A stretch of 8,900 nt of DNA from an uncultured Porphyromonadaceae bacterium. Its GTDB lineage: Bacteria; Bacteroidota; Bacteroidia; Bacteroidales; Muribaculaceae. The notes below the pieces were generated by a model that saw only the letters and a list, made by a program, of their open reading frames with translations, did no database searches and was not told the DNA's origin. The DNA lies in contig USNC01000042.1 in assembly GCA_900555915.1 (NCBI GenBank), forward strand, positions 1 through 8,900, given 5' to 3'. Both the position numbers and the translations under genes were made by a program. Below, piece after piece: positions 1 through 5,369 of the stretch (positions are counted from its first letter, which is position 1; each line of letters begins with the position of its first letter).

Positions 1-49
1 ACGAGATCGCTCAGTGTCTCGTGGGCTCGGAGATGTGTATAAGAGACAG
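1..49 (+). other. Nextera (Tn5) sequencing adapter with i7 index, not genomic
   Basis: Positions 16-49 match the Nextera read-2 transposase adapter, and 31-49 is the 19-base Tn5 mosaic end AGATGTGTATAAGAGACAG. Positions 1-7 (acgagat) match the end of the Illumina P7 primer, and 8-15 (cgctcagt) sit where the 8-base i7 index belongs. This is library-preparation sequence left on the contig end. Genomic sequence begins at about position 50. Confidence 0.98.
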
Positions 50-132
50 AAGTTGCAGCTGACACCGTAGGTGACACAGTTGTTGCTGACACTGTAGTTG
101 CAGCTGAGGTTGCTGAAGTTCCCGCTAACTAA
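50..132 (+). CDS. 3' end of an unidentified protein with a repetitive Val/Ala/Asp/Thr tail
   Basis: An open plus-strand frame runs out of the adapter and ends at TAA (130-132). The 26 complete codons encode a low-complexity acidic tail ending AEVAEVPAN, made of degenerate copies of V-A-(A)-D-T-V. The DNA shows the duplication: GCTGACACYGTAG occurs at 58-70 and again at 85-97, and GTTGCAGCTGA at 52-62 and 97-107. A strong terminator follows at 182-221, which supports a real gene end. No fold is visible. Ala/Val/Glu-rich C-terminal extensions of this kind occur on Bacteroidota proteins, including some ribosomal proteins such as S16, but nothing here identifies the gene. The 5' part is lost to the adapter junction. 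Confidence 0.6.
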
Positions 133-149
133 TCAACGGAGACTGAGCG

Positions 150-171
150 CGTATCTCATAGATGAGACACG
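150..171 (+). other. Small hairpin between the partial gene and the terminator
   Basis: C-G-T, one mismatch, then TCTCAT pairs with ATGAGA and A-C-G, with the apex near 160-161. It lies 17 bases after the TAA of the partial gene and upstream of the stronger terminator hairpin. There is no T-run after it. It could be a 3'-end stabilising stem or part of a short regulatory leader, or it may have no function. Confidence 0.35.
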
Positions 172-181
172 TCAAACTCAC

Positions 182-221
182 AATCGGTGCATTCCCATGG
201 GGGTCTGCACCGATTTCTTTT
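182..221 (+). terminator. Intrinsic terminator of the partial upstream gene
   Basis: AATCGGTGCA (182-191) is perfectly complementary to TGCACCGATT (206-215), giving a 10-bp stem with a 14-base loop, followed by TCTTTT (216-221). This is a standard rho-independent terminator. It ends 13 bases before the ATG of the HAD gene, so the HAD-ribF pair needs a promoter overlapping this region, or is served by read-through. Confidence 0.85.
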
Positions 222-234
222 AATTCAGATAGTT

Positions 235-894
235 ATGATCGACTGGATATATAAAATCAACAATGTAATCTTCGACCTCGGCGGAGTGGTGGTCGACCTT
301 GACCGCGACCGCGCCGTAAGGGCTCTTGAAAGACTCGGTCTGAAGGATGCAGACGAGATGCTCGGCCTTTACGGACAGCAGGAACCGTTTTATGGCCTGG
401 AGACAGGCGAGAGGAGCACGGCGGAATTCTTCGACATAATGCGCTCGCGCATGAATCCCGGCGTCACCGACGCGCAGATCACCGACGCCTTCAATGAGTT
501 TCTCGTGCAGATTCCGCTGAAGCGCCTTGCGATGCTGCGGCGTATGAGGATGGCCGGTTTCCGTATTTTTGTTCTGAGCAATACAAATCCGGTGATGTTC
601 CATACATGGATCGACCGTGCGTTCCGTCAGGAAGGAGGCTCGATACGCGACTATTTCGACGGAATCACTGTCTCGTTTGAGGAGTTGATGTGCAAGCCGA
701 ATGTGGCTATATTCCAGAATCTGATGCGTCGTTATGGACTGAATCCCGACGAGACCCTGATGCTCGATGATTCGGATAAGAACTGCAGGGCGGCCGCTGA
801 GGCCGGAGCGCACGCCTTCAAGGTGGGCACATCGGATTCCGACGACATGATCGCCATCTGCGAGGCATTGCTTGAGGCCAAAGGAGTATCCTGA
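235..894 (+). CDS. HAD-superfamily hydrolase, YihX-like (HAD-IA) phosphatase
   Basis: A 219-residue cytoplasmic phosphatase of the haloacid dehalogenase superfamily, acting through an Asp nucleophile and Mg2+. Motif I is FDLGGVVVDLD with nucleophile D14; the second Asp of the usual DxD is Gly (G16), as in the YihX glucose-1-phosphate phosphatase group. Motif II is VLSNTNP (S115), motif III is K154 in ELMCKPN, and motif IV is LDDSDKN (D178, D179, N183). The helical cap lies at about residues 24-100. I chose ATG 235 because the longer frame from 187 would start inside the terminator stem. The gene ends 31 bases before ribF and is probably cotranscribed with it. A sugar-phosphate or nucleotide substrate is possible. 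A role in dephosphorylating the flavin-pathway intermediate is tempting given the neighbour, but nothing in the sequence shows it. Confidence 0.9.
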   Translation: MIDWIYKINNVIFDLGGVVVDLDRDRAVRALERLGLKDADEMLGLYGQQEPFYGLETGERSTAEFFDIMRSRMNPGVTDAQITDAFNEFLVQIPLKRLAMLRRMRMAGFRIFVLSNTNPVMFHTWIDRAFRQEGGSIRDYFDGITVSFEELMCKPNVAIFQNLMRRYGLNPDETLMLDDSDKNCRAAAEAGAHAFKVGTSDSDDMIAICEALLEAKGVS

Positions 895-925
895 GTCGCC
901 TGAAACCCTGAATCATATTGCTGGT

Positions 926-1843
926 ATGGACAATGAATTGAATTCCTGCAAGGCCGTCACCATAGGCACCTTCGACGGAGTGCACCGGGGGCATGTGGCA
1001 GTTCTGGATATGCTGAAGGCTGAGGCCCGCAGCCGCGGCCTTACGCCAGCTGCCATGACTTTCGACAGGCATCCCCTCGAACTTATAGCGCCGGAAAAGG
1101 CTCCCGGCAATCTGCTTTCCACCGCCCGCAAGTCTGAACTGATACGCGGGGAGGGAGTCCTTCCGATAGTGCTGGCTTTCAATGAGGCCGTGCGGGGAAT
1201 GAGGGCTTATGAATGGCTCAGGCTCATACATCGCAGGTATGGCGTGCGCCTTCTTGTGCTCGGCTATGACAATACCTTTGGCTGCGACGGGGTGGATCTC
1301 TCCCTGTCCGACATAAAGGCAATGGGCGATGCCGTAGGCATTGAGGTGCTTGAGGCTCCCGAAGTGTCCGGAGTGAGCAGCAGCAGAATCAGGAAGGCGG
1401 TCAGTGCCGGAGATATGGAGTCGGCCGCCGATATGCTGGGGCGCATGCCTGAACTTGAAGGGAGAGTGGTGTCGGGGTTTCATGTAGGTTCGGAGATCGG
1501 TTTCCCGACAGCGAATGTCCAGGTACATCCGGGGATGGTGGTGCCCGCAGGCGGTGTCTATGCCGCCACAGCGTTCATAGCCGGCAGCGGGGAAGCGCAC
1601 TGCGCCATGGTCAACATCGGTGTCAGACCCACGTTTGAGAACACCCCCAGCAGGTCGGACCATACCACGGTGGAGGCACATGTCATCGGTCTGGACGAGG
1701 TGCTCTATGGAAAGACTATGCGGCTCGAATTCCTGGCGCGCCTGCGCGACGAACACAAATTCGCTTCCGTCGATGCTCTCAGGAGGCAGCTTGAGGCAGA
1801 CAGGTCGCTGACAATCCGGCTGTGCGGCAAGACTGCGGAGTGA
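926..1843 (+). CDS. ribF: Bifunctional riboflavin kinase / FMN adenylyltransferase (FAD synthetase)
   Basis: RibF makes FMN from riboflavin and ATP, then FAD from FMN and ATP. At 305 residues it has the normal length. The N-terminal nucleotidyltransferase domain (about 9-175) carries GTFDGVHRGH (14-23), LGYDNTFG (112-119) and SSSRIR (151-156). The C-terminal kinase domain (about 176-300) carries GFPTAN (192-197), NIGVRPTF (230-237) and TTVEAHV with the expected catalytic Glu at 250. The segment after GYD is unusual: most relatives read GxD(F/H)xFG followed by a basic stretch, while here it is NTFGCDGVD. A TTG at 872 in frame would overlap the HAD gene, but the family begins just before the GTFDG motif, so ATG 926 is the better start. 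The gene is followed by the convergent hairpin at 1864-1910. Confidence 0.96.
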   Translation: MDNELNSCKAVTIGTFDGVHRGHVAVLDMLKAEARSRGLTPAAMTFDRHPLELIAPEKAPGNLLSTARKSELIRGEGVLPIVLAFNEAVRGMRAYEWLRLIHRRYGVRLLVLGYDNTFGCDGVDLSLSDIKAMGDAVGIEVLEAPEVSGVSSSRIRKAVSAGDMESAADMLGRMPELEGRVVSGFHVGSEIGFPTANVQVHPGMVVPAGGVYAATAFIAGSGEAHCAMVNIGVRPTFENTPSRSDHTTVEAHVIGLDEVLYGKTMRLEFLARLRDEHKFASVDALRRQLEADRSLTIRLCGKTAE

Positions 1844-1863
1844 GAGGAGATAAGAAAAGAATA

Positions 1864-1910
1864 AGCAGGAAGAAGGGACGCGCTTCAAGAGCGCGTCCCT
1901 TCTTCCTGCT
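1864..1910. terminator. Convergent bidirectional terminator, perfect 21-bp stem
   Basis: The arms 1864-1884 and 1890-1910 are exact reverse complements (21 bp) around the 5-base loop TCAAG. Read on the minus strand, the stem is followed at once by a T-rich tail (TATTCTTTTCTTAT, from 1863 to 1850), so it should terminate the secG transcript well. Read on the plus strand, the next T-run (six Ts at 1926-1931) is 15 bases away, so termination of ribF is plausible but weaker. It lies between the stop codons of ribF (1843) and secG (1951). Confidence 0.9.
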
Positions 1911-1950
1911 ATATGCTGTGATTGCTTTTTTCTTTACCTCCGGCAAGACC

Positions 1951-2289
1951 TTATTTGGCGGGAGTCTGGGCCGGGGCGGCTGCCGGGGCAGCGGGAGCGT
2001 TGGCCGGAGCCGGAGCGGGCGCTGTGGTTGCTGCGGGCGCGGGAGCCATTCCGGAGCGAGTCACGGGAGTCTTGATGGCGAACGATGCGCATATGCTGAG
2101 CACGCAGATGAAAATGGCGAGGCTCCAGGTGGCTTTCTCTATGAAGTCTGTAGTCTTGCGGTAGCCCATATACTGGTTGCCCTGGCTATAGTCGGAAGCG
2201 AGACCGCCACCTTTGGATTTCTGGATAAGTACGGCGCCGATGAGCAGCAATGCTGCTATCACGATAAGGATGCACAAAAAAATATACAT
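1951..2289 (-). CDS. secG: Preprotein translocase subunit SecG with Ala/Pro-rich tail
   Basis: SecG is the small membrane subunit of the SecYEG channel and helps SecA-driven export. The protein has 112 residues. TM1 is at about 3-22, followed directly by the family signature LIQKSKGGGLAS (21-32), and TM2 is at about 54-73. The first 75 residues hold the whole SecG core. Residues 80-112 are an extra, almost pure Ala/Pro/Thr tail, encoded by GC-rich repetitive DNA at about 1954-2050. Such tails are common in Bacteroidota SecG. The start lies 69 bases after the stop of the helical-repeat gene with an A-rich leader, so secG is probably the last gene of the minus-strand operon. It may also have its own promoter, which I cannot identify. 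The hairpin at 1864-1910 ends it. Confidence 0.93.
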   Translation of the reverse strand: MYIFLCILIVIAALLLIGAVLIQKSKGGGLASDYSQGNQYMGYRKTTDFIEKATWSLAIFICVLSICASFAIKTPVTRSGMAPAPAATTAPAPAPANAPAAPAAAPAQTPAK

Positions 2290-2358
2290 GGTTAAGATAT
2301 TTGTTTTTGATGCTCGGGACTGCCGGGGCAGACCTTTGCGTTGAGTTAAAATTCTTTC

Positions 2359-2982
2359 TCAGTGGCCTTGAATATGGATTACTTTTTTCAAGAATCGTAT
2401 TTGGTCTGCAAAGTAAATACTTTTTTCCGGATTTTTCAAACTTATTTGGGTAATAATTTCAAGAGCGCGCGAATAATTGCCGTTTTTTATCAGAATCTTG
2501 GCAAAACTCTCCGATAAAGACGGTATTTCCGGCTCTTTTGCCTCTTTTTTCGGCTTGACTCTCTGCGGAGGATTGCCGACGAGAAAGGCATCGATGGCTC
2601 CGAGCGTGGCGTCGTCGGCAGGTGCGGCAGTTGAGTCTGCGGAGGCGGCCATCTCAAGTTCGAGCCGGCTGGCATAGTCGATTGCCGGGGCCACGGGCAC
2701 AATGCCGCCGTCTGCCGCCGCATCGGCCGGTTGCCGCTCATCCCGGTGTCCGAAGCGTTCGAGAAATGAGTCGATCGTGTCTTCAGTCGAGAGGGAGGGC
2801 AGAGCCGAGGTCCCGTAGAAGTCGTGGAAATCGCAGCTGGCGTCGCCCAACAGGGCCCGCAGTGCGTCCGGATCCCCCACGTTGGCCGCAATGCGCCGAC
2901 GCAGCTGACGAAGTTTTTCCGGATCCTTTTCCGTGTTGAGTTCCTTTATGGCGGGAATTATGTAGTAGGGGCAGTCTGTCAT
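2359..2982 (-). CDS. Conserved Bacteroidales hypothetical protein with a TPR-like helical C-terminus
   Basis: A 207-residue soluble protein with no signal peptide or membrane segment. Residues 10-50 look helical (charged ELNTEKDPEKLRQLRRRI). The middle (about 80-150) is Ala/Asp/Pro-rich and probably disordered. The end (155-205) has a helix-turn-helix pair, with SFAKILIKNGNYSRALEII followed by NPEKSIYFADQIRFLKKVI, which resembles a single tetratricopeptide unit and which I recognise from Bacteroidales proteins at this locus. A short motif occurs twice: TIDSFLERFG (69-78) and AIDAFLVGNP (129-138). It sits 19 bases after lptE. The lptE - this gene - secG order suggests an envelope-related role, but no function is shown. 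A single TPR-like unit usually acts as a protein-binding surface. Confidence 0.82.
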   Translation of the reverse strand: MTDCPYYIIPAIKELNTEKDPEKLRQLRRRIAANVGDPDALRALLGDASCDFHDFYGTSALPSLSTEDTIDSFLERFGHRDERQPADAAADGGIVPVAPAIDYASRLELEMAASADSTAAPADDATLGAIDAFLVGNPPQRVKPKKEAKEPEIPSLSESFAKILIKNGNYSRALEIITQISLKNPEKSIYFADQIRFLKKVIHIQGH

Positions 2983-3001
2983 GGCCGTGTCGATTGAATG
3001 A

Positions 3002-3517
3002 TTACCAGTTGCCGAGTGTAGCGTTGAATATCAGGTCTACGAGTTCGTCGCATATCTCCTCGCAGAGCCCGTCCTGCACGTCGGTGAGCATCAGCGAACT
3101 GTCAAACTGCCGGTAGGCGGAGAAAGACTGGTCCACGTCGTTTGCAGGGTTGATCCTGTCGGTGTATTTCACTTTCACCGTTATTGTAAGCCTTGTCTCT
3201 GTAGCGTAGGCGTCAGTGCCTACAGCCTGCGGGGAAAGCGAATAGCCGGTGATTTCGCCTGTCATCTCGAGGTCTGAGTTTCCGGCCACTTCCTGAAGGC
3301 GCGTCTGGCGTGTGATGGTGTTGAGCAGTTTGTTCTCAAACGTCTGTTGCAGCGGGGCGTAGACAAGCGCCGCGCGTATCGGGAATTCCGATACGTGTAT
3401 GGTCTTGTATATGTCATAGTTCAGGGCGGAGCCGTTGAACTTGTAACTGATCGTGCAGCCGGTGAGCAGCATGATCGCCGATATCAGGAGTGTGAGATAT
3501 GGAAGAAAGCGTTTCAT
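3002..3517 (-). CDS. lptE: LptE-like LPS-assembly outer-membrane lipoprotein
   Basis: A 171-residue lipoprotein. The N-terminus MKRFLPYLTLLISAIMLLTG plus C21 is a type II signal peptide with lipobox LTGC, giving a lipidated Cys21. The mature part starts with Ser/Tyr/Phe residues (TISYKFNG) and alternates strand-like stretches with a closing helix (VQDGLCEEICDELVDLIF), as in the LptE fold that plugs the LptD barrel and helps place lipopolysaccharide in the outer membrane. The family call rests on this architecture and on the Bacteroidota gene order (sigma-54 regulator, LptE, TPR-like, secG); sequence identity with the E. coli protein is low in this phylum. It starts 23 bases after the sigma-54 activator stop and ends 19 bases before the next gene, so it is almost certainly cotranscribed with both. 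Confidence 0.85.
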   Translation of the reverse strand: MKRFLPYLTLLISAIMLLTGCTISYKFNGSALNYDIYKTIHVSEFPIRAALVYAPLQQTFENKLLNTITRQTRLQEVAGNSDLEMTGEITGYSLSPQAVGTDAYATETRLTITVKVKYTDRINPANDVDQSFSAYRQFDSSLMLTDVQDGLCEEICDELVDLIFNATLGNW

Positions 3518-3540
3518 AATTGGATTGTGCCTGTCGTGCG

Positions 3541-4713
3541 TCAGGATATGCCGAGATCCTGCATTTTCCTGTATAGGGTGCGGAGTGAGATGTGGAGTTC
3601 TTCCGCAGCGGTCTTCTTGTTGCCGCCATGGCGAGCGAGAGTCTCTTCTATCACTCTTCTTTCCGACTCGTCGAGAGGATTCGGCCCGTAGGGGGCTGCG
3701 GGTTCCCGGCTCGGTGCCATGAGGGCCCTCACATCGGAGTAGGGGGTGCTGTGCACGTTGAGATCATCGTTGTTGCTGCTTATCTGCCGGCGCAGTGACT
3801 CTATGTCCTCGCGCATGGCAAAGAGCATCTGCCAGAGCATCTTGCGCTCGGCCTGATAACTGTCGTCGGCCGGGGGGGCGATCATCGGTGTCGAGTCCGG
3901 GGTGTGGCCGATTGGCAGCGGGTCGAGCATGGCGTCGCGCGAGATCTCCCTGCCGGCTTCAAAAAGCGCGAGCTGGTCGATCACGTTCTTGAGCTGGCGC
4001 ACGTTGCCGGGCCAGTTGTAGAGTTTCATCGTGCGCTTGGCGTCCTCGCTGAAGGTGATGGGCCTTGTCATGTACTTCTCGGAAAAGTCCGCCGCGAATT
4101 TGCGCGCGAGCAGTATCACGTCGTCGCCACGGTCGTGGAGCGCCGGCACATTGATCACCACTGTCGAGAGCCGGTAGTAGAGGTCTTCGCGGAAGCGCCC
4201 TTCGGCCACTGCCTTGATCAGGTCCACATTGGTGGCCGCCACTACCCGGATGTCGGTGGTCTGCACCGTGCTGCTGCCGACTTTCAGAAACTCTCCCGAT
4301 TCCAGCACTCTCAGCAGCCGGGCCTGGGTGGTGAGGGGGAGTTCGGCCACTTCGTCAAGAAAGATGGTGCCGCCGTCGGCCTCCTCGAAATAACCCTTGC
4401 GGGAAGACACCGCGCCGGTGAACGACCCTTTCTCATGGCCGAACAGCTCGCTGTCGATGGTGCCCTCAGGGATCGCGCCGCAGTTGACCGCTATGAATTT
4501 CTTATGTTTCCGCGCTCCAAACTGATGGATTATCTTGGGGAAGAATTCTTTTCCGGCTCCGGATGGCCCGGTGACAAGCACCGACAGGTCTATCGGGGCG
4601 ACAGCAAGCGCGCGCTTGATCGCCTCGATAAGTGCGGGAGAGTCGCCGATGATCGACAATCTCTGCTTCACACGGAGTATGTCCTCGGATATTTCAGGAT
4701 TGGAGGGTTTCAT
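3541..4713 (-). CDS. Sigma-54-dependent transcriptional activator, AAA+ plus Fis HTH, no sensory domain
   Basis: A 390-residue bacterial enhancer-binding protein that uses ATP to open sigma-54 promoters. The AAA+ domain begins about residue 21, with Walker A GPSGAGKE (49-56), the sigma-54 contact loop GSFTGA (96-101, a natural variant of GAFTGA), Walker B IFLDE (117-121), the arginine-finger region GRFREDLYYRLS, and the sensor II motif WPGNVRQLKN. After a linker (about 270-345), a Fis-type helix-turn-helix ends the protein (NKKTAAEELHISLRTLYRKM). There is no receiver, GAF or PAS domain before the AAA+ module, as in PspF-type activators. I chose ATG 4713 because it overlaps the slyD-like stop as ATGA; an in-frame ATG at 4752 lies inside the neighbour's coding tail. 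The target promoters cannot be read here, and I found no convincing -24/-12 site in the gaps. Confidence 0.95.
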   Translation of the reverse strand: MKPSNPEISEDILRVKQRLSIIGDSPALIEAIKRALAVAPIDLSVLVTGPSGAGKEFFPKIIHQFGARKHKKFIAVNCGAIPEGTIDSELFGHEKGSFTGAVSSRKGYFEEADGGTIFLDEVAELPLTTQARLLRVLESGEFLKVGSSTVQTTDIRVVAATNVDLIKAVAEGRFREDLYYRLSTVVINVPALHDRGDDVILLARKFAADFSEKYMTRPITFSEDAKRTMKLYNWPGNVRQLKNVIDQLALFEAGREISRDAMLDPLPIGHTPDSTPMIAPPADDSYQAERKMLWQMLFAMREDIESLRRQISSNNDDLNVHSTPYSDVRALMAPSREPAAPYGPNPLDESERRVIEETLARHGGNKKTAAEELHISLRTLYRKMQDLGIS

Positions 4714-5312
4714 TTGCAATTGTCGCATCCGCAGTTGTCGCCGCAGCCACATTCATCGCCGCATCCGCATCCGTCGCCATCCTCGCCATGGTGATGGCCG
4801 CAGCCGCCTCCGCAGCCGCACGAGTGCTTGGGATGGAGCTCATCTTCGGTGGCGTCGCGCACCTCGATCACCTCGCCCTCAAACTCCACGGTCTTTCCGG
4901 CGAAAGGATGGTTGAAATCCATGACCACTGTCTCCGGTGTCACTTCCTTCACGTAGCCGCTCACGATCTGGCCTGTGTTGGTCATCATGTCGAGCACTAA
5001 GCCCGGCTCGACCTTGACTGCCATCTTGCCGTCGCGCATGAAAGCCTCCACCGGCACATGCTGCACGTATTCCTCATTTCTTTCGCCGAACGCCACTTCC
5101 GGCGGGAGAGTGACTCCGAATCTGTCGCCCGCCGAAAGTCCCTTAAGGGTGGCTGCGAGTCCGGGTATCACGTCCTGGCTGGCTCCGTAGATCATTACGT
5201 CGGGCGCCTCGGGCTTTGCCTCGAAAAGCACTTCGTGGCTGTCGGCGTCTTTTACTGTATATGCGAATGCGACAAACTTGCCGTTGTCGATTATCTCTTT
5301 CTTATTGTCCAT
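4710..5312 (-). CDS. slyD: SlyD-like FKBP-type peptidyl-prolyl isomerase with Cys/His metal-binding tail
   Basis: A 200-residue cytoplasmic prolyl isomerase and chaperone. The FKBP core is split by the insert-in-flap chaperone domain, as in SlyD: VIPGLAATLKGLSAGD and VTLPPEVAFGE precede the insert (about 75-130), and DFNHPFAGKTVEFEGEVIEV closes the fold. After ATEDEL the protein ends in a metal-binding tail (about 160-200) with ten Cys and five His, built of CG(C)-type units such as CGCGDEC and CGCGDNC. E. coli SlyD has a His-rich tail that binds nickel for hydrogenase maturation; this tail is Cys-dominated, so zinc or copper(I) are also possible. The last four bases overlap the start of the sigma-54 activator (ATGA), which suggests translational coupling. 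An A-rich leader and 57 bases separate it from the DUF4919-like gene. Confidence 0.94.
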   Translation of the reverse strand: MDNKKEIIDNGKFVAFAYTVKDADSHEVLFEAKPEAPDVMIYGASQDVIPGLAATLKGLSAGDRFGVTLPPEVAFGERNEEYVQHVPVEAFMRDGKMAVKVEPGLVLDMMTNTGQIVSGYVKEVTPETVVMDFNHPFAGKTVEFEGEVIEVRDATEDELHPKHSCGCGGGCGHHHGEDGDGCGCGDECGCGDNCGCDNCK

Positions 5313-5369
5313 TTTATATCGTTTGTTTGTATGTTCTGTCGGTATAACAATCCTGACGCGGGTTCCGTT

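Noticed and set aside
187..234. Longer start for the HAD phosphatase at 187
   Set aside because: The extra 16 codons fall in the terminator stem and loop and add no family similarity; ATG 235 is just before motif I, as expected.
133..234. FMN riboswitch controlling ribF
   Set aside because: The region is too short, lacks the conserved multi-stem RFN element sequence, and contains only two simple hairpins.
872..925. Longer start for ribF at the TTG at 872
   Set aside because: It would overlap the HAD coding end and add 18 residues before the usual beginning of the RibF domain.
818..1888. Minus-strand open frame of 356 codons opposite ribF
   Set aside because: ribF on the plus strand is intact with all motifs; the antisense frame has no family features.
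1822..2295. Plus-strand open frame of 157 codons across the terminator and secG
   Set aside because: It is a shadow of secG: the protein is Gly/Ser/Arg-rich low complexity produced by the antisense of the Ala/Pro tail and runs through the terminator hairpin.
2290..2358. Promoter for secG in the 69-base gap
   Set aside because: I found no convincing Bacteroidota TAnnTTTG and TTTG pair at proper spacing on the minus strand; an internal promoter cannot be claimed from sequence alone.
4733..4790. Tandem repeats of GCATCC/GTCGCC type as a CRISPR or minisatellite
   Set aside because: The repeats are short, degenerate and in frame with the Cys/Gly/Asp tail of the SlyD-like protein, so they are explained by coding.
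3904..4794. Plus-strand open frame of 296 codons opposite the sigma-54 activator
   Set aside because: The opposite strand encodes a complete AAA+ activator with all motifs; this frame has no recognisable domain and is a GC-rich antisense artefact.
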